A DNA stretch of 64,000 nt from positions 10,398,501-10,462,500 of the forward strand of contig NC_091247.1 of the NCBI RefSeq assembly GCF_042477335.2. The letters are read 5' to 3'. The first letter of the stretch is position 1. Each line of letters begins with the position of its first letter. A model generated the notes under the pieces. The model was not told where the DNA came from, did no database searches, and worked only from the letters and a program-made list of their open reading frames with translations. Position numbers and translations under genes: made by a program. Source of the stretch: Ovis canadensis (Eukaryota; Chordata; Mammalia; Artiodactyla; Bovidae). This document shows, piece after piece, positions 45,953-57,799 of the stretch.

Positions 45953-46160
45953 ATTGCATGCATGCTCAGTAGTGTCCGACTTTTTGTGACCCCATGGACT
46001 GTAGCCTGCCTGGCTTCTCTGTCCATGGGATTCTTCAGGCAAGAATACTGGAGTGTGTTGCCATTTCCTTCTCCAGGAAATCGTCCCTACCCAGAGTTTG
46101 AGCCCAGGTCTCCTGCACTGGGAGGCAGATTCTTTACCTCTGAGCCATTTGGGAAGTCCA
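45953..46160 (-). mobile_element. Bov-tA SINE, antisense
   Basis: GCTCAGTAGTGTCCGACTTT to CTGAGCCATTTGGGAAGTCC; body plus reversed head. Confidence 0.91.
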
Positions 46161-46171
46161 GATTCTTTCAT

Positions 46172-46569
46172 TCAGTTCACTTCATTTGCTCAATCATATC
46201 TGACTCTTTGCAACTCCATGGACTGCAGCATGCCAGCTTCCCTGTCTATCACCAACTCCTGGAGCTTGGTCAGACTCATGTCCATTGAGTCAGTGATGCC
46301 ATCCAACCATCTTATCCTCTGTTGTTTCCTTCTCCTCCTGCCTTCAATCTTTCCCAGCATCAGGGTCTTCTCAAATGAGTCAGTTCTTTGCATCAGGTTG
46401 CCAAAGTATTGGAGTTTCAGCTTCAGCATCAGTCCTTCCAGTGAATATTCAGGACTGATCTCCTTTAGGATGGACTGGTTGGATCTCCTTGCTGTCCCAG
46501 GGACTCTCAAGAGTCTTCTCCAACACCACAGTTCAAAAGCATCAATTCTTTGGCGCTTAGCTTTCTTTA
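46172..46569 (-). mobile_element. BovB 3' end, antisense
   Basis: Reversed tail TTCAGTTCACTTCATTTGCT to CAATTCTTTGGCGCTTAGCT, about 400 bp. Confidence 0.92.
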
Positions 46570-47469
46570 GTTGTGAAATAGTGATTTCTGACTTTATCAG
46601 TCTTTCTTAATTTTTTAACAAGTTTTATATAAAGAACTTTCCCATATCTATTATTTGGCCACCCTCAGGTATAGTTCCTACAAGAAAGGTAGGATAAATG
46701 CTTGATTCTTTCCCTTTGTTAGTAGTTTTCAGGATGAAGAGTTTATTCCTTAGCATCCTGTATAGGTGACCAATGAGGGTTTTTTTCCTTTTGTATCGTT
46801 ATCCACTCATGGGCTTTAAGCATAAATTATATTTTTCTGTTCATTGCAGTTATTCTTTTTTATGCTAATATTGTCCTTTTGTATAGTGAGTCCCTTCACA
46901 TTTGCTTCTAACTTCTTTTGACACTGTTCCAGTAATCTTTCATAGCTTCCTTGCTTTCTTGTGTAACAAGATGTTGCAGGTTCATCTTGCCCATTTTCTT
47001 CCCCCCATTTGGAATCAGTCATTTCTCCTGGGAGTCTTGATTCTTTTTAGTGGTAAATGCCATTGAGAGACCACAAGTGAGCTCTAGGGGTGCTCGCTGG
47101 ATTGATTTTTTTTTTTTTAAATAGGCCTTTTCATGGAGTAGAGCTCAGAAAAAAATAAGATTTTAAAGAGAGAATACATTGTGAGTTAATGCTGATAATT
47201 CCAATCCAAATTTAGGAATTTCTACTTAATTGTTTTGATTTTATGTTCATGTATCTTTTCTCTTGCTGACAATCTGGGTTCCAGAATTGAAATATGAATA
47301 TAATTAGTAACATGATTAGTGAGAACATTTTAAGAATTTTTTTTTTTTATCTTTTTAATACATTCCACTAGGAAATACAGTCATGTTGCTCTGTGATAAA
47401 GTTACTTAAAATAATTCCTCTCTTTGTAGTTAAACTACCAACTAAATACTACACTTAGGTTCATGTATT

Positions 47470-48330
47470 TCATTTTGCTTTATTTTTTGAGGTTGCATTT
47501 TCCTTTATTAATTACGGAAAACATTTGTGTGGTTCCAGAGTTAAATACATAAAAGAAGAGAAATCTAGCTTCAATCTTTATCTTCTATTCTTTTAGTCAT
47601 TTTAAAAAAGGTTTTGGCTTTCCTGTCCACTTACAACTATATATAAACATATTCACATTTGTATTCCCTTTTTTAAAATTAAAGATAGCATAATACACCC
47701 TATTTTATGCAACAGATTTTTCAGTCAACAACATACCCTGAGAATTACTCTGGAGCAATCTATGGAGATAGGTTTCATGATGTGAATGTGTCATAGTTTA
47801 GCCACAAAGGCCCTTGTGGAGGGATATTTGATAGTTTTCAGGCTTCTGCTGTTGTAGATGGCACTGCAGTGAAAAGCCTCCCACATATGAGTTTTGTTTT
47901 GTTGCTAGTATCCCTAGGATCAGATCCTGAAAGTAATATTGCTGGGTCAAGAGGTAAATATATGGTTTTCTTGGACATTCCCACATTCCCCCTTCATTGA
48001 GAATTTACTCTTTTGCATTCCCTCTAGTGTCTATTTCCTCGTAGCCTTAACATTTTTTATTTCTGCCAATCTGATAGAAGTGCAGTGGTATCAGTATGTA
48101 ATTTGTGTATCTCTTATTATGAATGTGGTTGCACATCTTTCCATTTGTTTAAGAGTTTTGAGTTTCTTCTGTGGATATTATATATTGTATATTTTTCTAT
48201 AGGGTTGTTGATCAATGTCTTCTCTACTTTGAGACTATATAATTAGGAAGTTTTTATTTATATAGCATCAGATTTATCCATTTTCTTATTCTGAAGTTTA
48301 TAACTCATATTTTAAAAAAGTCATTGGCTG
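47470..48330 (-). repeat. Old L1 3' region, antisense
   Basis: CTTTCCTGTCCACTTACAAC, TATTGCTGGGTCAAGAGGTA, CTTTGAGACTATATAATTAG give the reversed 3' ORF2/UTR order of an old L1. Diverged. Confidence 0.58.
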
Positions 48331-48714
48331 GCTCTGGGTTGAGTTGGGGAGGAAAATGTGGAAATAAGACCAGTTTGAAGATGGTGGTAAAAATCCAGCT
48401 TCCATAGCCATAGGTGGTTCTGAATATCTTCTAAAGTTTCTCTTGATAGATAAAGTGTGAAAGAGAAAAGTGGAATGACACTTAAGTTTTTTTCCTGGCA
48501 GAACAGAGTTGCCATTAACTGAGAAGTTAATGGGGCAGGTTAGTGGAAAGATCAAGAGGTTGGTTATATAAAGACATGAAAAGTTTGAGATGCCATCAGC
48601 CAACCAGGTAGAGGAGTGAAATAGAAAGTTGAATATGCAAGTTTGTAATTTTAGTGAGTATTTAGAAATAATCATTTAGAAGTTATCAGCATACAAGGGT
48701 ATTTATTTAAGTTT

Positions 48715-48957
48715 TCCCTATTTATATATTTTTTATTGAGGTATGCTTACATACATTGAAATATACAAGTGTTAAATGTTTGATGACTTTTGCCAACATA
48801 CACACCTGGGTAACTAGCATTCCAGTCAAATATGTAGCATTTCTGTAACCCAGAAAGTTCCCTCGTGCCTCTTTTTAGTTAATCCACTGCCCAAAGGCAA
48901 TTACTATTCTGATTTATATCACCACAGTTTAGTTTTTACTTTTGTAAAATGGTGTTT
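48715..48957 (-). repeat. Old L1 3' UTR, antisense, host of the next BovB
   Basis: TTATTGAGGTATGCTTACAT, AACCCAGAAAGTTCCCTCGT and GCCCAAAGGCAATTACTATT are the reversed L1M 3' UTR. It is cut by the BovB at 48957. Confidence 0.72.
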
Positions 48958-50507
48958 CTTCAATTTCAGTCTGAATTTGGCAATAAGGAGTTCATGATCC
49001 TAGCCACAGTCAGCTCCCGGTCTTGTTTTTGCTGACTGTATAGAGCTTCTCCATCTGTTTTTGCTGACTGTATAGAGCTGCAAATAATATAATCAATCTG
49101 ATTTCAGTGTCGACCATCTGGTGATGTCCATGTGTAGAGTCTTCTCCTGTGTTGTTGGAAGAGGGTGTTTGCTATGACCAGTGCATTCTTTTGGCAGAAC
49201 TCTATTAGCCTTTGCCTTGCTTCATTCTGTACTCCAAGGCCAAATTTGCCTATTACTCCAGGTGTTTCTTGACTTCCTACTTTTGCATTCCAGTCCCCTG
49301 TAATGAAAAGGACATCTTTTTTTGGTGTTAGCTCAAGAAGGTCTTGTAGGTCTTCATAGAACTGTTCAACTTCAGCTTCTTCAGCATTACTGGTTGGGGC
49401 ATAGGCTTGAATTACCGTAATATTGAACATAGAACATCAGACTGGTTCCAAATAGGAAAAGGAGTACGTCAAGGCTGTATATTGTCACCCTGCTTATTTA
49501 ACTTATATGCAGAGTACATCATGAGACACACTGGACTGGAGGGAGCACAAGCTGGAATCAGCATTGTCGGGAGAAATATCAATAACCTCAGATATGCAGA
49601 TGACACTACCCTTATGGCAGAAACTGAAGAAGAACTAAAGAGCCTCTTGATGAAAGTGAAAGAGCAGAGTGAAAAAGTTGGCTTAAAGCTCAACATTCAG
49701 AAAACGAAGATCATGGCATCTGGTCCCATCACTTCATGGCAAATAGATGGGGAAACAGTGGCCTGACTTTATTTTTCTGGGCTCCAAAGTCACTGCAGAT
49801 GGTGATTGCAGCCATGAAATTGAAAGACGCTTACTGCTTGGAAGGAAAGTTATGACCAACCTAGACAGCATATTAAAAAGCAGAGACATTACTTTGCCAA
49901 CAAAGGTCCATCTAGTCAAGGCTATGGTTTTCCCAGTGGTTACGTACAGATGTGAGAATTGGACTATAAAGAAAGCTGAGTGCCAAAGAATTGATGCTTT
50001 TGAACTGTGGTGTTGGAGAAGACTCTTGAGAGTCCCTTGGACTGCAAAGAGATCCAACCAGTCCATCTTAAGGGAGATCAGTCCTGGGTGTTCATTGGAA
50101 GGACTGATGTTGAAGCTGAAATTCCAATCCTTTGGCCACCTGATGCAAAGAGCTGATCTCATTTGAAAAGACCCTGATGCTGGGAAAGATTGAGGGAAGG
50201 AGGAATAGGGGATGCCAAAGGATGAGATGGTTGGATGGCATCACCGACTTGATAGACATGAATTTGAGCACGCTCAAGGAGTTGGTGATGGACAGGGAAG
50301 CCTGGCCTGCTGTAGTCCATGGGGTCACAAAGAGTTGGACACGACTGAGCGACTGAACTGAACTGAAAGGGATTTGTAGGGTATTTGGAGTTTTTACACA
50401 TGGGTTTGGGTGGACTCAGGGAGTTGGTGATGGACAGGGAGGCCTGGCCTGCTGTGGTCCATGGGGTCGCAAAGAGTTGGACATGACTGAGTGACTGAAC
50501 TGAACTG
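48958..50507 (+). mobile_element. BovB with inverted 5' segment (twin-priming type)
   Basis: AAAATGGTGTTT at 48946-48957 and AAAATGGCGTTT at 50508-50519 (11 of 12 identical) bound one insertion. Inside, 48958-49427 is antisense BovB endonuclease sequence. From about 49428 the strand flips to sense and continues from just before the reverse transcriptase core (YADD codons 49593-49604) to the 3' end near 50366. A second short 3' tail follows (about 50398-50507). Open frames on each side of the flip (minus 49104-49430, plus 49407-49766) are halves of the same ORF in opposite directions. Confidence 0.93.
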
Positions 50508-50529
50508 AAAATGGCGTTTACCTACATAT

Positions 50530-50628
50530 TTTATCTTATTGGCTGTGCTGCACCACTTGTGGGATCCTTATACCCCAACCAGGGATCAAACCTGGGCCTT
50601 TGGCGGTGAAATCCAAGAATCACTAATC
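50530..50628 (-). mobile_element. Short tRNA-Glu SINE fragment, antisense
   Basis: TTGGCTGTGCTGCACCACTT, CCAACCAGGGATCAAACCTG; the reversed head is degraded at its right end. Confidence 0.7.
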
Positions 50629-50840
50629 CAGATTCTGGAATATATAAGTACATTAATCAACAGATTAATATCTATTAATTATACATTAATAGCAATAGAT
50701 TAAAATGTACATTTAAGAACATTTTAGATTGCTACTAAAGTGGTATTTTAAATATTGGAAGTGCTGTTCTACCTGTAATCAATCAACAAGTTTATTTCTG
50801 CACTTTGGAAAGGAATGATCCTTTATCAAACACGTATTTC

Positions 50841-51058
50841 TTCTTGTTCAGTCACTAAGTCATGTCTGACTCTTTGCAGCCCCATGAACCACATCACGCC
50901 AGGCTTCCCTGTCCCTCACTGTCTCCTGTAGTTTGCTCGAACTCATATCCATTGGGTTGGTGAAGCCATCCAACCATCTCATCCTCTGTCGCCCTCTTCT
51001 TCTGCCCTCAATCTTTCCCAGGATCAATGTCTTAGCATCAGGTGGACAAAGTATTGGA
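50841..51058 (-). mobile_element. BovB 3' end, antisense
   Basis: GTTCAGTCACTAAGTCATGT to CATCAGGTGGACAAAGTATT with a small deletion in the middle (AATGTCTTAGCATCAGG). Confidence 0.9.
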
Positions 51059-51348
51059 AAAAGCAAAAACAAAAAACCTACTGGGTGCTAGGAACAATGC
51101 CAGGTGTCTTATCTTGTCCCCACAATGATCCTAAGAGATAAGTTACCAATAGCTCCAGAAGAAAGGAGCTGTGACTTATCAAAGTCAAGTAGGGTTAAGT
51201 GTGAAGTGATAATGTATTAACTCTTCCATTCTCTGACTAATTCACACTTGGACTTCTCTCCTCAACCTATGACACTTTCCCCCTGCCTCCTTTGCTTCCT
51301 ACATCATGGGGAAAAGGATCTAATTCTTTTTTAAAAGGTGGCGTTTCT

Positions 51349-51472
51349 GGAGAAGGAAATGGAAATCCACTTCAGTATCCTTGCCTGGAAAATCCAATGG
51401 ACGGAGGAACACAGTGGGTTACAGTCCGTGGGGTCACAGAAGAGTTGGACACAGCTTAGCGACTGACCAACC
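51349..51472 (+). mobile_element. Bov-A monomer
   Basis: GGAGAAGGAAATGGAAATCC through AGAGTTGGACACAGCTTAGC, one sense monomer. Confidence 0.85.
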
Positions 51473-51479
51473 ACCACCG

Positions 51480-52530
51480 CCTAACTGCTTACCACAGACT
51501 GCGCACATGCGCACTGTAATTTTCACGCTCGAGTGCTGAGTCAGCACGGTGCTCAGTGAGATCCTAGTTTGGTAATCACAGTTATGAATAGTTGATCTGG
51601 ATGATTCGCAGTCTTAGGACTGTATCATGCAGGTGTTATCCTTGCACAGTTCTGTGTTGCATTACATACATTGCTCGTCCATTCTGCCCTGGCCTTTGAG
51701 AGGTCCATCTGCCGTCTCCCTTTCCCTTTCCATTGTTCTGCTGACCGGGGAGGCTAGATTTGGAGGTTCGCTCTCTGGGCATACCAGATTGTTTGCATGC
51801 GTATCATAATCATAGTAGCCTTCTTGTTGTTGCAGGTCACTAAATGCATGAGGTTTTCAGAAATGTATGCTACTATTAGCAAAATAAATAAAAAATAATG
51901 ATTTTCTGGGCCCAAGAGGCTAGCATACTATTCATTCACACACACAAAATACATCACTTTGACTTTGCTATCTAATCCACATTCTGAATTTGTAAGTACA
52001 TGTAATCAAGAGATTAATATCTGTTAATTATACATTCATGGCAACAGGTCCTTTTCTCCTTATTTACCATATAAATCTATAGGGACTGATCTGATAAAGT
52101 TGTCCCACTAATTTGTTGAAAATAACTTGTTACCTTTTTAAAAAGTTCTAAGTGACTATTTCAGAATTATGTTTGATCTCAGTTCAGGTTGGTTGTGCTC
52201 AAGAATGGAATGGATTGAACTTAGTTATTGCACATTTTGAGATTGATTCATTTGAAACTTTAAGTGTGGAAATTTTCTAACATCACCTAAATAAAAAGTA
52301 CAATGAACCCCCATGTACTTATCATCCAGCTATCACCTTAAATGACGTTCAAATTAATACAGAGAAGTAAATGATCTTTGAGAGGGTATGGAACTAACTT
52401 GTCTTGGTTCACTAATGAGGAAGTGCTTTAGGTTTTGATTTAATAACTTAATCTGAATTCCTTCAATCATTATTTTATTCATTGATTCATGCAATGAAAT
52501 TTATTGAAGGTCTACTGTGTTCATTAGTGC
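51480..52530. other. Intronic unique sequence
   Basis: No repeat or exon signal that I can support, except an L1M-like motif near 52300 (GTACAATGAACCCCCATGTA). Confidence 0.42.
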
Positions 52531-52534
52531 CTAA

Positions 52535-52735
52535 TGGCTAAGAGCCTTGGTGGGGTGCAAATCTTAGCCCTGCTCCTTACAGGCTGTGTGACCAGGGGCT
52601 AATCAAACTATTCTATGCTTCAGTTTCCACACTGACACAATTGAGATAATGCTAGTGTCTACCTCATAAGTTTGTTATGAGGTTTAGATGAGACACATTG
52701 GCTTCCTCAATGTATGTTAAGTACTGTTATTATAA
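52535..52735 (+). repeat. MIR SINE relic
   Basis: TTACAGGCTGTGTGACCAGG, CTTCAGTTTCCACACTGACA and GTTTGTTATGAGGTTTAGAT: sense MIR. Confidence 0.83.
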
Positions 52736-52884
52736 ATACTCTTCCTCCTCTTCCTTTTCCACTTCTTCATTTTTGTCATCCAGATTATGTGCTAGGTACA
52801 CATTGGGAACTGTGAGAAGGTTAAGTTGTGAACCGTGACCTTGAAAAACCAGAACTTCAAAATTAGAGGGAGGAGAGTTCTTCA

Positions 52885-52995
52885 GGATTATCTGGTTTGA
52901 CAAGTCCAGAGAGGTTTAGTGAATAGTCCAGAATCACACATCTGTTAGTGGCAAAAGCCAGGCCAAAGCTCAGATCTCGCAGCTGTGAAATGCTC
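52885..52995 (-). repeat. MIR fragment
   Basis: CCAGAGAGGTTTAGTGAATA followed by CAGAATCACACATCTGTTAG, reversed MIR core. Confidence 0.62.
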
Positions 52996-53270
52996 TTCTT
53001 ATAGAATAGCCCTTTTGTTGATTTATCTGACCTCTGCCCCTTTCCTTAAATCCTCCTCTTTCTAAATTGATGAACATGACCTACATGTATATTTCAGTGC
53101 TCTGCTCGTTCAGTGCACAGACGTAACAGTATATGTTAGTTAGGCCTGTTGCACATATCAGACCTGAACATGTCCTTAAGGTTCCAAGGAAGACTTTAGG
53201 AAAGGTGGACACAGGCCATCTCTCTCTGTTGTAATCACAAAGATGTTTTTATCTTCCTCTTGTATCACAG

Positions 53271-53419
53271 CCCAGGAGTTAAAGTCACTGTTTGAAAAAA
53301 AGTCCCTCAAAGAGAAACCTCCAAATTCTGGGAAGCAGTCGATATTATCTGTACGCCTGGAGCAGTGCCCCCTGCAGCTGAATAATCCCTTTAACGAGTA
53401 CTCCAAATTTGATGGCAAG
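53271..53419 (+). CDS. MAPKAP1: SIN1 / MAPKAP1 coding exon 4, codons 117-166
   Basis: This is a 149-nt exon with an acceptor preceded by a good polypyrimidine tract (TCTTGTATCACAG|) and a perfect consensus donor (AAG|GTAAGT). It enters in phase 1 and leaves in phase 0. The translation contains [17 protein letters not shown], then [20 protein letters not shown] and ends FDGK. It spans the end of the N-terminal region and the first part of the CRIM domain (about residues 137-266 in human SIN1), the ubiquitin-like fold that recruits AKT and other substrates to mTORC2. A minus-strand open frame covering the same bases is a shadow of this exon. The next exon is beyond 64000. Confidence 0.96.
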
Positions 53420-54365
53420 GTAAGTAAACTGGAACGCATCCCTTCAGGTAACACCTGGACTAAATGGAGTTACTGTTGGTATTGTCATTCTTATTTTTAT
53501 CTGATTTAAATTTAAGTAGGTTTCAAAAGGAAGTCAGAATAAACAAAGGATGTCTCTCACATTTTCAAAGACTGAGGGTGTGAAAAGGTCTGGATTTGGG
53601 CTTACTGTTTGCACAGTAATATGTTTGGGAGGATGAAAACAGAAACAGTCCCGAGATAGGAATGTGTGTGTTCCTGTTTTATGTCCTCAGGTTTGGGTTA
53701 GTTGGGTTGTGATTAATTAAGGTCTAACTGTGGGTAAAGCCTTGACAATGATTCTGGGAGGCAGTTTGCATTGTCTTGTATGAGTCTTGATTATAACTCC
53801 ACAAATTGTGGACGTTAGAGCTTCTGCTCAGAATTCTAAGACGTTCCTTTGCATTCCAGTGTTTTATTGAATCTCGTTTGACACTTGCTGTACAGGATGA
53901 CTTAATTTTTTCCTGTCCTGACAATTTACAGTCTGTAAAGTTAAAGTGTGTTTATTTTCCTTTTAGAAAAAGGACCACTATTTTTAGTGGAGTATAGCTC
54001 TACGTGAACACCCACTCTCCTGCATTCCCACAGTCTGTGTCTCTGCACCAAACTGAGCAGGGCTTTCAGAACTGCAGCAGTCGATTTTTTTATTTATTGC
54101 CATTATGTGTGCTGTCTGTCAGTGGCGTGGCGGTGCTGAGTGATAGCTTGTTGCCTGGAGGGATTGTGTACAATTTGTCTTATTTCAGCACAGTTGCAAT
54201 TAATAAACATAGAACTCTTTGCTTATGTTTGCACTTTTCATATTCAAGTCCTGGTTATATGCCTGTTCCATCAGTTGTCATCTTTGAGCATGGTGATGTT
54301 CTTTACTTTGAAACACTTTCATCTCATACAATTCAGCATGTTTTCACTGGGTTTTTGTTTAGTAT

Positions 54366-54473
54366 CTAAGTCATGTCCAACCCTTTGCCACCCTATGGGA
54401 CTGTGGCCCCCCAGGCTCCTCTGCCGATGGGATTTGCCAAGCAAGAATACTGTAGTGGGTTGTCATTTCCTTA
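54366..54473 (-). mobile_element. Bov-A fragment, antisense
   Basis: CTAAGTCATGTCCAACCCTT to GTGGGTTGTCATTTCCTTA, more diverged than its relatives. Confidence 0.82.
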
Positions 54474-54779
54474 AGTAAGCATATATGGCCGTTGGCACAT
54501 GAGGTTATTGATGCTGGCAGAGAAGAACAGAAACTAGAAACAAAATGCATAAGTAACATAAAATCCTAATTTGCTCAGGAATTTTCCCCCCAAAACATCA
54601 GAAAGCACTTTTAGTAAATTAGAAATTGTATCCTGTGAAGAGCTTCTCTTCAGTCTGCCCCTGCCCCCATCTCCTGCTGCTTCTTGTGGAATACAGCAAA
54701 GAGAAGGGTCTCCCTAGGGAACGGGAATGTCAGCCTCTGGAAACCAGTGAGTTGGGCTGAAGGGGACTTTTTTTCGGAA

Positions 54780-56480
54780 ATACTTCAGTTGATTCATTTG
54801 GAAATGTGAGACGTTATTATTGGGATTAGATTACATGGCTGGAATTTATTTGTTTCCTATCATCTCATTGTTTGAGGATGTAATGAATTCTGGAGTAATT
54901 AATATGTGATTATGTTTTGCCAACAAAATAGCACAGATCTTTTAAAATACAATATTCTAGAATTTTAATTATGCTATTAGATTCTCCTATAAGTTACTTA
55001 CACTTGGACTTGTTCGAAGGTTGTGAACTCTGTGTGTTATATATACCTAATTTCTGAAGTGCCAGGAAGGAATCGAAAACTAAACCGTTTCCTCAGTCAC
55101 AAAGGAATTATTTTTGCTAGATGTGTGTTTACACTTACAACTCTTGATGTTTTTTGTCATAGCAAATGTACTTGTAATCAGCAAAGGATGTGAGCATGGC
55201 CCAATCACCATTGTACAATTGATTAAGAAAGATTTATATATCGATAAGTCTTTCTTGTGATACAATGATATATTTTTTATTATCCTACATATTACAATTG
55301 CTAAAACACAATTAAACTCTTGTTCTCATCTATTATTTAATATTGATGCATTTGGCAGATGTGTAATGAAAGTGGCTAATATTTGAAGGATATTGTACTG
55401 TACATATTAAATTAGTCTTTCTTTTATCTTTGTGAAATGCATCAATATGATATTCAGTGACATCTCAATGATTAATAGAGAATTATACTTGAGTCAAGCC
55501 TTTTCGTAACCTAGAAATTAAAATGACTATTCAAATAACACCTCAAAATGATGAAATTAGCATTTTGTGATTGCATAATAATGGGATTGTAGTAGTTATA
55601 AGAGCACCATGGCTGCCTCTAGAGTTAAGATCATGTCAACCCCTTGATAATAAAGCCTTTCTGTGAGAGTCGACTTTAATAATTTCCAGATTGATTCTTC
55701 CCATAAATCATTTGACGTTCAGCACTAAATTTTTGTTACTGTTGTAACTTAAAATTATTTTATTTTTATTCAGCTCATATTTAAGAAGTGAAATGAGTGT
55801 CCTGTTTTAATGATTCACCATCTTGTCATCACTCCCTGTTTTTGCTTCAAATGTAAGAGTTTCTCATGTATTTTGATAGTTCCTTTTTTTTTTTTTGCAA
55901 AGGTTTGTTAAAGCCACTAAAATATGTACAGTTTTTCCCCCCTTACAAATATTCACAATGCTTTTCTTGGGAATGACTCTTGCCTTATTTACATAATTAA
56001 CTGAGTTGCTTAGGTCTCTTGGGCAAATGGTACATAATTGGGGAGAGAAAGGGACAGGAAAGAGTTTGGGGTCTAATTAAATATGCTAAAAAACTACTTA
56101 ATTATGTATTTCCTCAAGAGACTAACTGCTGTGAAATCCTCCTTATGATTAAACTAGCGTTGGATTTGGAAAAAAGCATTTTGTTTTTGGTATGGCCTTA
56201 CAGTTACATCAGAGTTAAGCAGACATCTTTAAGAGTTAGTGCAAACTGAATTGTTGTTGGTTTTAGTGATTCCAAGGGTAAGCATCTCTTAGCTACTGTG
56301 CTGAATTAAAGTGAATACTTTCAAATAGTTTCTGGCTCCTGTAGCTGGTTAATAATTTTACTTTTTAAAAATTGTGGTTGGTTGATAACTTCTTGAAGAT
56401 ATACAGTTGAGAGGGAAGGCCATACTTAGGCATAGGCTTTATGGTAATTTTGAAGGGTTTTTTGATCAGGTTTATTACTG
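54780..56480. promoter_or_regulatory. Long unique AT-rich block, candidate conserved non-coding DNA
   Basis: About 1.7 kb with no repeat that I recognise, rich in ATTAAT/TTAATTA-type words (for example AGTAATTAATATGTGATTAT near 54895) and without open frames of note. In a gene full of insertions, such a clean block suggests constraint. Function is not shown by the sequence. Confidence 0.35.
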
Positions 56481-56485
56481 TTTTT

Positions 56486-56685
56486 GGCTTCCCTTGTAGC
56501 TCAGTCAGTAAAGAATCTGCCTGCACTGCAGGAGACCCGGGTTCAATCCTTGGGTTGGGAAGATCTCCTGGAAAAGGAAATGGCAACCCATTCCAGTATT
56601 CTTGCCTGGACAGAGAAGCCTGGTGGAGTATAGTCCACAGGGTTGCAAAGAGTCAGACATGACTTAGCGACTAAACCGCTACCAT
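56486..56685 (+). mobile_element. Bov-tA SINE
   Basis: Head GGCTTCCCTTGTAGCTCAGT, GACCCGGGTTCAATCC, Bov-A body ending GTCAGACATGACTTAGCGAC. Confidence 0.92.
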
Positions 56686-57439
56686 TACTGTGTTTATATT
56701 ATCTTTTTTGGCAAGTTGGCAGGGCTATCCATGACCTGTTTTACATTCGTAGGTTATTAATAACTCTCTTTACTGATCATTTGAAAACAGACCAAGACAG
56801 ATTGCAAGTGGTTTTAAGGAATGCTTAGCTGGACAAGGCAAAACCAGGCTCAGCCATCTGCCTCAAGTCTTTGGGCTTGTTAAAAACAGGACCTCTGATT
56901 AATGAACAAAACCAACCTCTGTTTTAGAGGTGAGATAATAAGAAAATTTTTGTGCTGGTCCTTGTGATCTCACTGAATGTGGGAAATGTTGGGTGTGACC
57001 GGGAGTTGCTCTGAGGCAATGAAGGCGTGACAGGCAGATTTCAGTATTCCTAAATATGTGGGTTTCTGCCCTGTCTCTCCACCTTTTAAAAAAATGAAGT
57101 CTTATTTTAAAAAGTATCTCTTTCTTTTCATTCAATGAAAATTCAACTACCACTTAGTTGAGAAGCTTTAGCTAGTACATTGACATCACTATTTTGTTTA
57201 AACTGTGTTTACAAATATTATCATCATCAGTAGACCTCCAGAAGTTCAGATATGCACCTCCTGTCAATACTGTTACTAACAAAGAAATGGCACTGATTAT
57301 CAGTTGTGTAACCATAGTCAGGTTTTTCATCTCACTGAACCTCAGACGTAGGAAAAGAAATTGAGTTCCTTCCTCGCAATCCTGATGAATCCATCAAATG
57401 GGATAAAACACCCAGCACAGGAAGAGGCGGTGTAATTTA

Positions 57440-57560
57440 GTTGGGAAGCAGATCTATTTTGAAGTAAGATTTGAGTTTGAATCCTGACTCTGTCACTTAA
57501 TGATGTGACGTCAGGCTGGTTACTTAACCTCATGAAGCTGCAGTCCCTCGTATGTGGAGT
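57440..57560 (+). repeat. MIR SINE relic
   Basis: GTTTGAATCCTGACTCTGTC followed by GGTTACTTAACCTCATGAAG, sense MIR head and core. Confidence 0.76.
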
Positions 57561-57639
57561 GAGATGGTGGTGGCCTGTCTTTCTCTGGAGGATTGAGACA
57601 GCACACCAGAAGCACCCAGCAAATACCTCACTTCTGCAC

Positions 57640-57657
57640 CTCTCTCTCTCTCTCTCT
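57640..57657 (+). repeat. (CT)9 microsatellite
   Basis: Eighteen uninterrupted bases of CT. Confidence 0.95.
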
Positions 57658-57799
57658 GTAAAGTAAAGGGTGCGGGCCAGTGCTGCTCTCTTTCCTTTAT
57701 ACTTCATTAGATTGTTGACAGGATAGAGTGAGAGGAAATGTGCTCTTAAAGCCTGGAGTTTAGCATGGGTAAACAAGATGCACAGCAGACTGGGTGACA

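Larger units (their letters stand above)
38896..53270 (+). other. MAPKAP1: MAPKAP1 intron 3 (14.4 kb)
   Basis: The intron starts GTAAAT and ends ATCACAG. It carries two complex BovB insertions, L1, L2 and MIR relics and a few young SINEs. Stretches 39880-41450 and 51480-52530 show no repeat I can name with confidence; no additional exon is supported there. Confidence 0.88.

Noticed and set aside
48298..48675. 125-codon minus-strand frame in intron 3
   Set aside because: No recognisable domain; it lies in AT-rich DNA next to L1 relics, and a chance frame of this size is expected in 64 kb.
49104..49430. Endonuclease/exonuclease/phosphatase-like open frame on the minus strand
   Set aside because: It is the inverted 5' part of the BovB insertion, truncated, and not a host nuclease.
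53176..53454. 92-codon minus-strand frame over exon 4
   Set aside because: Shadow of the SIN1 exon, whose + strand reading has canonical splice sites and matches the known protein.
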